This document shows, piece by piece, positions 1 to 7,013 of a DNA stretch of 18,683 bases. This stretch comes from Candidatus Altarchaeales archaeon WOR_SM1_86-2. GTDB taxonomy: Archaea > Altiarchaeota > Altiarchaeia > IMC4 > MCBC01. The stretch is from the NCBI GenBank assembly GCA_001723855.1, contig MCBC01000117.1, positions 1 through 18,683 of the forward strand, written 5' to 3'. The notes below the pieces were generated by a model, which saw only the letters and a list, made by a program, of their open reading frames with translations, ran no database searches and was not told where the DNA came from. Position 1 is the stretch's first letter; each line of letters opens with the position of its first letter. A program made the position numbers and the translations under genes.

Positions 1-3000
1 GATATTCGCCATCTTTTTAGTTGGGGAAATTCAGGCGACAACAACACCTGCGGCACGACTTACAACTGGACAGACACAAGTGCAAGTTCCGGGTGCAGAT
101 ATTCTTGTGTAGCGGGAAACCCCGATCTAACTCTAAACTCATCAGACATTTCATTCTCAAATCCAGATCCAACAGTAGGGGAGACCATAACAATAACCGC
201 AGCGATCCATAATCAGGGCTCAGCAGATGCAACCAACACCAAGGTTCGCTTCTACTCTGATAATGTGCAGATTGACGGAGACCAGATGATTGCCTCGATT
301 CCTGCTGAAGGAACTGGAACTGCTTCTGTGCAGTGGACTGCGGCGCCTGTTGGTAACTATGTTATAAAGGTTGTGGCCGATCCTGATAATGATATTCCAG
401 AATCTAATGAAGGAAATAATGATGCCTCCAAAGGAATCGAGGTTAAAAAGGCCCTCACATTCGTGTTTGTCCCCGTCAACTGGGATGATTCCATAAGTAA
501 TTTTGACACCGATGCACAGGTACATTTTGCGTTTTTGAATAGAATATTAAGTAATCAAACTGACATTGAAGATAATTTTATAGTTGAGTATGATACATGT
601 CCTAACTTGAACTATGTACTACCTCCACTTCGCTTCTGGAAAGGAATCTGCCGATTCCCTTCCCCTCTTTTATCTGAAATTAGATCACATGCATTAAGAA
701 ATGGGCATAGTGGCATAAGGTACATTGGTTTATCAAATCAATGGCCCTGTGAAGGAATAGTTGGAACGGGTGAAATGGGATCATCCTCTGTTTTTGTAAA
801 TACTAATTCCGTAATAACTACCCCACATGAAATAGGACATAGTTTGTTCTATCTTTGTGATGAATACAATGCATTTGATCATTGGAGAGGAGGTATACAT
901 ATAGGTGGCTGTCCTAATGACTATCCTGCTACTTGTAGTCAACTATGTCTTGTTGGAAAGTGCTGTCCTGGTGGAGATGTAGACATTGATAATGATGGTG
1001 CAATCGATGGCCATTGTATAATGGGAGATGGTATCGCTGGCTATTGTAATATGAATCTAGGAAGTGATTGTATTACCAAAATAAATAACAGACTAATCGA
1101 ACTAGAAAATGATCCAGAAATGTATCAGATCGCTTTGTTGGTCTACAAAACAGGGCATATTGTTGTTGATAATGTATATCACGCACCAAGTGGGATATTA
1201 GAGACTTATCCATGGGGGGACTATACTCTAATAGCTCTATCAAAGGATGGAAAAACCATATATAACACAAGTTTTCCAGCAGTATTTCTGGCATTTATAG
1301 ATCCACCTCAAGTTGTAGATGTAGTTCCAGTGGTGGTTTCTGTACCATACTCGCCAAACATTAGTAGTTTTTCTGTACTTTATAACAGCAGTGAAGTAAT
1401 ATCATTCAAAATAGAAACAAATTGCATAGACAATATTGATAATGATAATGACGGAACTATTGACTGTTCAGATAGCGATTGCTCTTTATCTTTAAACTGC
1501 CGTAAAATATTCTTTTCAGTTTTTCCAGATAAATATAGATACGATCCAAATGAGGAGGTTGGATTAACAGCACAACTTATGTACAATGATATTTCAGTAA
1601 CGAGTGCAACAGTTAAGGCTGAGGTAAAAAGACCAGATAACTTAACAGATATTATCTATTTATTTGACGATGGTTCGCATGGTGATATAGAAGCAAATGA
1701 TAGTATCTACGTCAATAAATATACAAACACTACTATAAGCGGAACATATATTATCAAAACTACTGCGAATGGGACGATAGATGGAATTCAGTTTATTAGA
1801 GAAAAGGATTCTTTAATAGTGGTGCGAGAAGTTCCAGATTTGACTATTTCATCAACAGACATTGCCTTTTCAATTCCAGTAGATAATGAAAACATAACAC
1901 TTATGGCAACGATACATAATACCGGTGATGCAACTGCCAATAACTTCTATGCTCACTTCTATGATGTAAATGAAACTTCAAGTATTCTTATTGGAGAACC
2001 TATAATCACTACAATTTCATCCAAAGAAAGTATAACTACATCTATATCATGGAATGCTACATGGGGGTTGCATAACATATATGTTTTAGTGGATCCATAT
2101 GATTCAATATTAGAGAGCAACGAATCAAATAATATAGCTAATAGAACAATTAATGTTCTTGCTCTACCAGTAGCCAATGCCAACGGTCCTTATATTGGAA
2201 ATGAAGGTTCTCCAATAACATTCAATGGCTCTGGTTCCAATGATCCTGATGGGATAATAGTCTTATATGAATGGGATTTGGATGGTGATGGCTTTTATGA
2301 TGATGCGAGTGGGGTTAATCCCAATTATACATTGAATGATGATTATTCTGGAACCATTGGTCTTAGAGTAACTGATAATGATGGCTTGACTGATATAAAT
2401 GCCACTAGTGTCACAGTGAACAATGTAGCGCCAATAGTGGATGCTGGAGCCGACATGACTGTTATAGTTGGAGATATGATCTCATTTAACGGCACATTTA
2501 CGGATCCCGGATGGCTTGATACTCATACAGCGGTATGGGATTTTGGTGAGGGGGTTATAGAGGAAGGGGTGGTCAGTGAAGAGAATATAGAGCCAGATTC
2601 AACAGGTAATGTCTCTGGAAGTCATATCTTTTCAGATGTTGGAGATTATATTGTGTACTTGAATGTAACAGATGATGATGGGGGGGTTGGAATTGATAAT
2701 CTTGTTGTGCATGTAACCTATGCGGACAAGCAGGAGTATATGTTACACGTCATTGATAAAGCTAAGAGCGGTGCATGTCCAGACGGGGCTGGTTCTTGCA
2801 AGCAACCATTAGAAGGGGTTCACTTCAAAGTTTTTGACAGAGATATAATGGAGCAGTTAACAGGAGTGAAGAATCCTAAAACAGAAGAATATGGAGATGT
2901 ATGGAATGAATACTATCTAAATACTGATATTTCATCTGCCAAGATTGGTAGTTGTATTACAAACTCAGATGGGATTTGTTTAGTTTACGAATATTACAAG

Positions 3001-3654
3001 GGAGACTTCCTGATTATTGGAAATTATACAACGCCAGAGAGCGTAGTGGTTTTGGATGGGAAGCCAAAATCACCAGAGGACTGGGAGGACACTAACGGAG
3101 ATGGGTTAGAAGATACGGCATTAAAAGACTTTCAGTTGATTAAGGTGATAGATAAGGATGGCACAATCAGGTATAAGAAAGGTGGGAAGACAACCATTAA
3201 GGGATCATACCTCAACCTGATCTACCCAGATCCATGGATTGTTAATGATACTTATGAGGTCATATTTGATGCAACTCCAGATGGAGGTTACTGGGAAGCC
3301 AGCATAGAGTTATTCCCACCAGAAGGTTTTGAAGCAAACCCAAAGGTATTGAATGCAACAGTGAACAATAGTGTTGAAGTGAACTCATCTTATGTAACTG
3401 AAGTTGGCAGTAAACTGGATTCAATGAAACTCAAGATTAAATATAAACACAAAGACAAGGATGGTATTAAAAAAGAGGGTAAGGTAGAGGTAAGTGTTGA
3501 AGGTAAAATAAAGGGGTTAGAGAAAGTTGAAAAGAAGAATCTAAATGAACCGCAATGGTATTTTGCGACTCTATGGATACCAAGTTCGATTGCAACAATG
3601 ACTGTTTTGACAATAGTTTTCAAGAGGAAACTCGGTTATAAAGTAAAAATTTAA
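1..3654 (+). CDS. Large cell-surface protein with M64-like metalloprotease, CARDB and PKD domains (5' end outside window)
   Basis: The reading frame is open from base 1, so the true start lies upstream; 1217 residues are visible. Order, in window residue numbers: a CARDB-like domain (about 40-146, from NPDLTLNSSD); a metalloprotease-like domain (about 147-420) with HEIGH at 276-280 followed by CDEY at 286-289; acidic Asp-rich loops (DIDNDGAIDG and DNIDNDNDGTID) that look calcium-binding; a second CARDB (about 611-720); two PKD domains (about 723-905); a C-terminal beta-rich region; and a hydrophobic anchor (about 1189-1207) ending in basic residues. The HExGH...DEY arrangement resembles peptidase family M64. 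Many NxS/T sequons fit a glycosylated surface protein. It is probably anchored outside the membrane and may degrade protein. Its wobble positions look more AT-rich than those of genes further right. The protease assignment is by motif only; the domain repeats are more certain. Confidence 0.85.
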   Translation, partial: DIRHLFSWGNSGDNNTCGTTYNWTDTSASSGCRYSCVAGNPDLTLNSSDISFSNPDPTVGETITITAAIHNQGSADATNTKVRFYSDNVQIDGDQMIASIPAEGTGTASVQWTAAPVGNYVIKVVADPDNDIPESNEGNNDASKGIEVKKALTFVFVPVNWDDSISNFDTDAQVHFAFLNRILSNQTDIEDNFIVEYDTCPNLNYVLPPLRFWKGICRFPSPLLSEIRSHALRNGHSGIRYIGLSNQWPCEGIVGTGEMGSSSVFVNTNSVITTPHEIGHSLFYLCDEYNAFDHWRGGIHIGGCPNDYPATCSQLCLVGKCCPGGDVDIDNDGAIDGHCIMGDGIAGYCNMNLGSDCITKINNRLIELENDPEMYQIALLVYKTGHIVVDNVYHAPSGILETYPWGDYTLIALSKDGKTIYNTSFPAVFLAFIDPPQVVDVVPVVVSVPYSPNISSFSVLYNSSEVISFKIETNCIDNIDNDNDGTIDCSDSDCSLSLNCRKIFFSVFPDKYRYDPNEEVGLTAQLMYNDISVTSATVKAEVKRPDNLTDIIYLFDDGSHGDIEANDSIYVNKYTNTTISGTYIIKTTANGTIDGIQFIREKDSLIVVREVPDLTISSTDIAFSIPVDNENITLMATIHNTGDATANNFYAHFYDVNETSSILIGEPIITTISSKESITTSISWNATWGLHNIYVLVDPYDSILESNESNNIANRTINVLALPVANANGPYIGNEGSPITFNGSGSNDPDGIIVLYEWDLDGDGFYDDASGVNPNYTLNDDYSGTIGLRVTDNDGLTDINATSVTVNNVAPIVDAGADMTVIVGDMISFNGTFTDPGWLDTHTAVWDFGEGVIEEGVVSEENIEPDSTGNVSGSHIFSDVGDYIVYLNVTDDDGGVGIDNLVVHVTYADKQEYMLHVIDKAKSGACPDGAGSCKQPLEGVHFKVFDRDIMEQLTGVKNPKTEEYGDVWNEYYLNTDISSAKIGSCITNSDGICLVYEYYKGDFLIIGNYTTPESVVVLDGKPKSPEDWEDTNGDGLEDTALKDFQLIKVIDKDGTIRYKKGGKTTIKGSYLNLIYPDPWIVNDTYEVIFDATPDGGYWEASIELFPPEGFEANPKVLNATVNNSVEVNSSYVTEVGSKLDSMKLKIKYKHKDKDGIKKEGKVEVSVEGKIKGLEKVEKKNLNEPQWYFATLWIPSSIATMTVLTIVFKRKLGYKVKI

Positions 3655-3665
3655 AGGTGAAGAGA

Positions 3666-3817
3666 ATGGAAAATAAATGTATTGGTGCTGTAAATGTGTT
3701 TTGGGAGAGTAGAGATGGACGGGATGGAGAGTTTTTTCGTCCCATGGGGGTTACAGTGGATTCGATCCCAATAATAGAACAATCATTGCAGATGCAAATA
3801 ATCAACAATTCGGTTAA
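3666..3817 (+). pseudogene. Frameshifted NHL beta-propeller repeat remnant
   Basis: An ATG at 3666 follows a good ribosome-binding match (AGGTGA at 3653-3658) and opens a 53-residue frame ending at 3827. It contains DGEFFRPMGVTVD, the classic entry of an NHL repeat. The expected continuation, DPNNRTIIADANNQQFG, lies in another frame from 3764 and stops at 3815-3817. Joining the frames at about 3761-3764 restores a nearly complete NHL repeat. I infer a decayed fragment of a beta-propeller protein, or less likely a short translated ORF that keeps only the first half. Nothing else propeller-like is visible nearby. Confidence 0.6.
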
Positions 3818-3845
3818 TTGCTCATGATAAAAATGTTAAGTAAAA

Positions 3846-4211
3846 ATGGAAACAAACCAAAAAAGCAAAAAAGGACAAACAATTAAAAAATTTTTGAAGC
3901 CCGATCGAAGGAAGATACTATTAACAATTATAATCACAATTTTTAGTTTCCCATTGTTGTACTCTACAATGCCATCACCTAGAGAACCGGTTATTAGTCT
4001 AATACTCCTATTCTTATTTTTCCCTTTTTTTGTTCTATCGATTATTCTATCAATACTATGTGATTTTAGTGGGTATGATGCACTATGCAATTACTCTCTA
4101 GTGTTCATAATTGGCTTCATTACCGAGATAATTTATTATTACTTGATTTCCTGCCTAATAATCTTTATCCATGATAAATTCAAAGGTAGAAAGGAACGAA
4201 TTTCACATTAA
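3846..4211 (+). CDS. Small membrane protein, three predicted helices, function unknown
   Basis: This 121-residue protein has a basic N-terminus (KKFLKPDRRK) followed by three hydrophobic segments at about 25-43, 49-69 and 84-108, and a short basic tail (HDKFKGRKERISH). The KFLKPDxRKI opening followed by a few helices resembles uncharacterised small membrane proteins that I believe are common in archaea and bacteria, but I cannot name a family. There is no clear Shine-Dalgarno before the ATG. It stands alone between the NHL remnant and a doubtful ORF. The consistent amphipathic layout makes it more credible than its neighbours. No function is claimed. Confidence 0.6.
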   Translation: METNQKSKKGQTIKKFLKPDRRKILLTIIITIFSFPLLYSTMPSPREPVISLILLFLFFPFFVLSIILSILCDFSGYDALCNYSLVFIIGFITEIIYYYLISCLIIFIHDKFKGRKERISH

Positions 4212-4289
4212 GCCAGATAAATCTATCGATCACTTTAAGAAAGAGTGGGGGCACGCTTAATATACCATAGAGGATGCAAATAAGCGAAA

Positions 4290-4586
4290 ATGACAAACAA
4301 AATGAGTCCATTTAAAGCATCACACCAATCAATAAGCAATTATCGCACCGGAATGCACTCGCATTCCAGGCGGATGCATCCGCTTTTGTTCTTATTTCTA
4401 TTTATTTCTATAATTATTCCAATAACAAATAATGACAAGTTGAAAGGACATAAAAAGGACGAACTAACTGTGGAGTTAATCGAGGCTGCTGTCCCGATTC
4501 CCATAACGGTCAAGGGGGATGACATAAAGGTTCTGGAATCCAGGGAAGATGGGGGTGAGGTTAAAATTCCTTTTCAGAGATCATAA
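4290..4586 (+). CDS. Doubtful 98-residue ORF with one hydrophobic segment
   Basis: The frame encodes a polar N-terminus, one hydrophobic stretch (about 30-46, LLFLFLFISIIIPI) and a charged tail (DDIKVLESREDGGEVKIPF) that looks like real coding sequence. Against it: the first third runs across two back-to-back palindromes at 4350-4383, no good ribosome-binding site precedes the ATG, and its last 26 nt overlap the end of the convergent pilin gene. A later start at the ATG near 4374 would give a signal-peptide-like N-terminus. It could be a decayed or truncated secreted protein. No family is recognised. Confidence 0.3.
   Translation: MTNKMSPFKASHQSISNYRTGMHSHSRRMHPLLFLFLFISIIIPITNNDKLKGHKKDELTVELIEAAVPIPITVKGDDIKVLESREDGGEVKIPFQRS
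4350..4383. repeat. Two adjacent palindromes followed by a T-rich tract
   Basis: GGAATGC/GCATTCC (4350-4356 and 4361-4367, loop ACTC) is followed two bases later by the perfect 14-nt palindrome GCGGATGCATCCGC (4370-4383), then TTTTGTTCTT. The second palindrome plus T tract looks like an intrinsic terminator for plus-strand transcription. The pair could also be a short hairpin-type repeat. Confidence 0.55.
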
Positions 4587-4992
4587 TCTTTCCATCCGAT
4601 GTTGAGTTAATAACCATAACATAATACCCCTCTGTGCCCGGTAATGTCGAATTTTGATGTAACTCGCCCTTCGTGATAGCGTATATGTCATTGGTCCCGT
4701 ATAGGATTTCTAAGCCGATATTTATGGTTTTGCCATTGGCGTATGTACTGCCCGCATCCGCCCCAGGGGGTATCCTGATCTTAACCGTGGTTTTTGTCGG
4801 GTGACCGTGAATGTATACAAAATCCGCAGCCACCTTTAATGTATCCACCGCTTGAACCGCTGTGTTAACGTTCATCTGATAATTGGTCGTTATGGTCATA
4901 TAGTTTGCAACTGCCAGCAGTATCATAATTATCAACAACGACAGACCGATCATCATCATATACTCGGTGGATGTTTGACCCTTGTTTCTCAA
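4561..4992 (-). CDS. Pilin-like protein with class III signal peptide
   Basis: The N-terminus RNKGQTSTEYMMMIGLSLLIIMILL is an archaeal class III signal sequence: a short basic leader, then QxSxEY, then a hydrophobic helix. In such proteins an EppA-type prepilin peptidase is known to cut between G and Q, and the helix then packs into the pilus core or stays in the membrane. The remaining about 110 residues are a polar, beta-rich head (VYIHGHPTKTTVKIRIPPG, then VMVINSTSDGKI). The only usable start in this frame is TTG at 4992; no ATG or GTG lies between it and the upstream mtnA stop. It follows mtnA by 39 nt on the same strand, but a T-rich tract lies between, so separate transcription is possible. 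Confidence 0.85.
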   Translation of the reverse strand: MRNKGQTSTEYMMMIGLSLLIIMILLAVANYMTITTNYQMNVNTAVQAVDTLKVAADFVYIHGHPTKTTVKIRIPPGADAGSTYANGKTINIGLEILYGTNDIYAITKGELHQNSTLPGTEGYYVMVINSTSDGKIMISEKEF

Positions 4993-5010
4993 TTTTATTT
5001 TTAATATTAT

Positions 5011-5030
5011 AAGAAAGAAAAAAATAAAAA
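5011..5030 (-). terminator. T-rich tract after mtnA
   Basis: Directly after the mtnA stop, the minus strand reads TTTTTATTTTTTTCTTTCTT with no stem-loop. Oligo-T tracts of this kind terminate archaeal transcription. It lies between mtnA and the pilin gene. Confidence 0.5.
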
Positions 5031-5031
5031 C

Positions 5032-6093
5032 TCAATCCATAAAATTCTTGATTTCCCCTGGATTGACAACACCCTTTTCTGTAATAATTCCAGTTATATA
5101 TCTTGCAGGGGTCACATCAAAGGCCGGGTTTTTAGCGTTTACATCCTTGGGGGCGATACTCTTATCCTTCAAAATCAAAACCTCATCTTTGCTTCTTTCC
5201 TCAATTGGAATCTCCCCCCCGTTTTCAATATTAAAATCGACGGTGCTGAAAGGAGCGGCCACATAGAAGGGAATGTTGTTCTCATGCGCGCATAACGCCT
5301 TTTCATATGTTCCAATTTTATTTGCCACATCACCGTTTTTTGCAACCCTGTCCGCCCCAACGATAACCAGATCAACTTCTCCTTTATGCATAAAGTAGCC
5401 GGCTGCGTTGTCCACAATTACCGCATGCTCTATATCTTCATTGAACAACTCCCATGACGTAAGTTTCGCCCCCTGAAGTCTCGGGCGGGTTTCATCAACG
5501 AGTACAAAAATGCCTTTTCCGTCATCCCTTGCGGACCTCATCGGTGCTAAAGCCGTGCCGTGATCCACTGTTGCCAGAGCGCCTGCATTGCAGTGAGTTA
5601 AAATTTTAGCTCCGTCCTTTATTAATTCATTTCCATACTCCCCGATCTTTCTGCAGGCGTCAACACATTCATCCGCGATCTGTTGTGATTCTGAAATCGC
5701 TAAGTCCTTTGCTTCCCCTGGATTTCTTGCATTATGGATCGCATTCATGACCCTGCTTGTGGCATAGAATAAATCCCTTGCGGTTGGTCTTGTGGACTCT
5801 AACAAGTCCTTTGCTTTCTTAACATACTTATCAAATTCTGCTTCAGACCCCTTTAATTTACGTCCTTCAATGCATGCCTGTGCAAGCCCATACCCCGCAG
5901 AGACACCAATCGCGGGGGCTCCTCTAACAACCATGGTTCTAATCGCATCTGCCACCTCCTTATGATTTCTCAACCCTAAAATTTCAAATTCGTGGGGGAG
6001 TTTATTCTGCTCGATCATCCTCACAACTCCATTTTCCGCATCAAATTCAACCGTTTTATAATTCTTTATTTTGCCGTTTATTTTTACCTTCAT
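5032..6093 (-). CDS. mtnA: S-methyl-5-thioribose-1-phosphate isomerase (aIF-2B-like)
   Basis: This 353-residue protein has the family's normal length and signatures: RGAPAIG (57-63), THCNAGALAT (166-175) and GADRVAKNGDVANKIGT (246-262). Cys168 and Asp248 match the catalytic Cys and Asp of characterised MtnA enzymes. The enzyme converts methylthioribose-1-phosphate to methylthioribulose-1-phosphate in the cytoplasm, in salvage of methylthioadenosine; related archaeal enzymes may also handle deoxyribose phosphates. The fold is shared with eIF-2B subunits and ribose-1,5-bisphosphate isomerase, but the N-terminal domain and RGAPAIG favour MtnA. A TATA-like box lies about 24 nt before the ATG. No other methionine-salvage gene is present in the window. 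Confidence 0.92.
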   Translation of the reverse strand: MKVKINGKIKNYKTVEFDAENGVVRMIEQNKLPHEFEILGLRNHKEVADAIRTMVVRGAPAIGVSAGYGLAQACIEGRKLKGSEAEFDKYVKKAKDLLESTRPTARDLFYATSRVMNAIHNARNPGEAKDLAISESQQIADECVDACRKIGEYGNELIKDGAKILTHCNAGALATVDHGTALAPMRSARDDGKGIFVLVDETRPRLQGAKLTSWELFNEDIEHAVIVDNAAGYFMHKGEVDLVIVGADRVAKNGDVANKIGTYEKALCAHENNIPFYVAAPFSTVDFNIENGGEIPIEERSKDEVLILKDKSIAPKDVNAKNPAFDVTPARYITGIITEKGVVNPGEIKNFMD

Positions 6094-6108
6094 CTTTACT
6101 ACAATTAC

Positions 6109-6122
6109 AAAATTTTTAAAAA
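6109..6122 (-). promoter_or_regulatory. TATA-like element upstream of mtnA
   Basis: The minus strand reads TTTTTAAAAATTTTG here, centred about 24 nt before the mtnA ATG at 6093. This spacing predicts a leaderless or very short-leader transcript. Assigned by composition and position only. Confidence 0.4.
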
Positions 6123-6195
6123 TAAGAATCAGACTAAGAAATAATCCACAGCTGTTTAGAAGTTAAAATTCTTGGGGTATACAGTACAGAGCACA

Positions 6196-6999
6196 TCATT
6201 TCCTCCTCACAATGAAGATTATAACAATCAAAATCAGGATGATCACACCCGCTATGATAAGCAACAACTTCATATCAAACCCTGGCTTTTTGCAATCAAT
6301 ATCTTCCTCTGCCGAGCAGTCAGGATCGCATTTTCCGTCTTTAACGCCATCACAGTAATTGTCTTTCCCTCCAGAAGGACAATCATCCGGGCAGTTCTTG
6401 AAATTTTCATTTGCATCACAGACGCCGTCACCGCAGAGTCTGGCTTCTTCGCAGTCAGGATCAGCCTCTGGCGTACAGTCAGGATCGCATAAACCGTCTG
6501 ATGCGCCGTCACAATACATATCCTCTCCTGCAGAAGGGCAGTCCTGCGGACATGTCTTGAAACTTTCGGGTATGCCACATGTGCCATCCCCACAAGTCGT
6601 TTCTTCAAAGCTTAATCCCATAAGTTCAGTAACCTCTGCTTCCGTCCCATCTGGAAGTGTACAAACAGTACAGTCCCCGCAAATTTTCGGGGTGCAAACA
6701 CCGCAAATTTCTGAATTTTTAACATTTTTCGCTCCGTAACCTTTAACAGAGCAATAACTCCAGTTCAGTGCCGCCGTACCCTCCAGAAAATCCCATTCAT
6801 CAACTCTTTGCCCATCCGGGAGTATGCATATCCCTCGTTCGTTACCCTTGGCTGTAATTTCAATGCCCCATTCGTATCCGAGTTCCCTGCAATATACTGC
6901 TGCCGGATCTTTTAGTGCAAAAACCGATACGGAACTCATGGTAACCAATACCGCGCATATTAAAAAGATACCTGATTTCATTTTAAATTTTAAATTCAT
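6196..6999 (-). CDS. Secreted, membrane-anchored Cys-rich DUF333 protein
   Basis: Of 267 residues, the first about 29 form a signal peptide. Residues 31-75 (DPAAVYCRELGYEW, then GICILPDGQRVDEWDF) match the DUF333 pattern, a small domain of unknown function in exported proteins. Two Cys-rich repeats follow (136-183 and 189-236), each beginning CGDGxC and ending DPDC or DIDC. A C-terminal helix (243-264) ends in RRK, so the bulk should sit outside the membrane. The start could be the first ATG (6999) or the ATG six codons later (MKSGIF). It begins 14 nt after the papain-like gene, so the two are probably co-transcribed and may act together. The many paired cysteines imply disulfides. Confidence 0.8.
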   Translation of the reverse strand: MNLKFKMKSGIFLICAVLVTMSSVSVFALKDPAAVYCRELGYEWGIEITAKGNERGICILPDGQRVDEWDFLEGTAALNWSYCSVKGYGAKNVKNSEICGVCTPKICGDCTVCTLPDGTEAEVTELMGLSFEETTCGDGTCGIPESFKTCPQDCPSAGEDMYCDGASDGLCDPDCTPEADPDCEEARLCGDGVCDANENFKNCPDDCPSGGKDNYCDGVKDGKCDPDCSAEEDIDCKKPGFDMKLLLIIAGVIILILIVIIFIVRRK

Positions 7000-7013
7000 T
7001 TAAAAATTTTATA

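Noticed and set aside
2680..2686. Run of seven G in the large surface protein, possible slippage site
   Set aside because: The frame continues normally through the PKD domain on both sides, so nothing indicates a frameshift or phase variation here.
5032..6093. Ribose-1,5-bisphosphate isomerase as alternative identity of mtnA
   Set aside because: The N-terminal domain, RGAPAIG and the THCNAG/GADR context match MtnA better, although the fold is shared.
6359..6739. 126-residue plus-strand ORF opposite the DUF333 gene
   Set aside because: Ser/Pro/Gln-rich shadow produced by the Cys-rich repeats on the minus strand, which have clear domain support.
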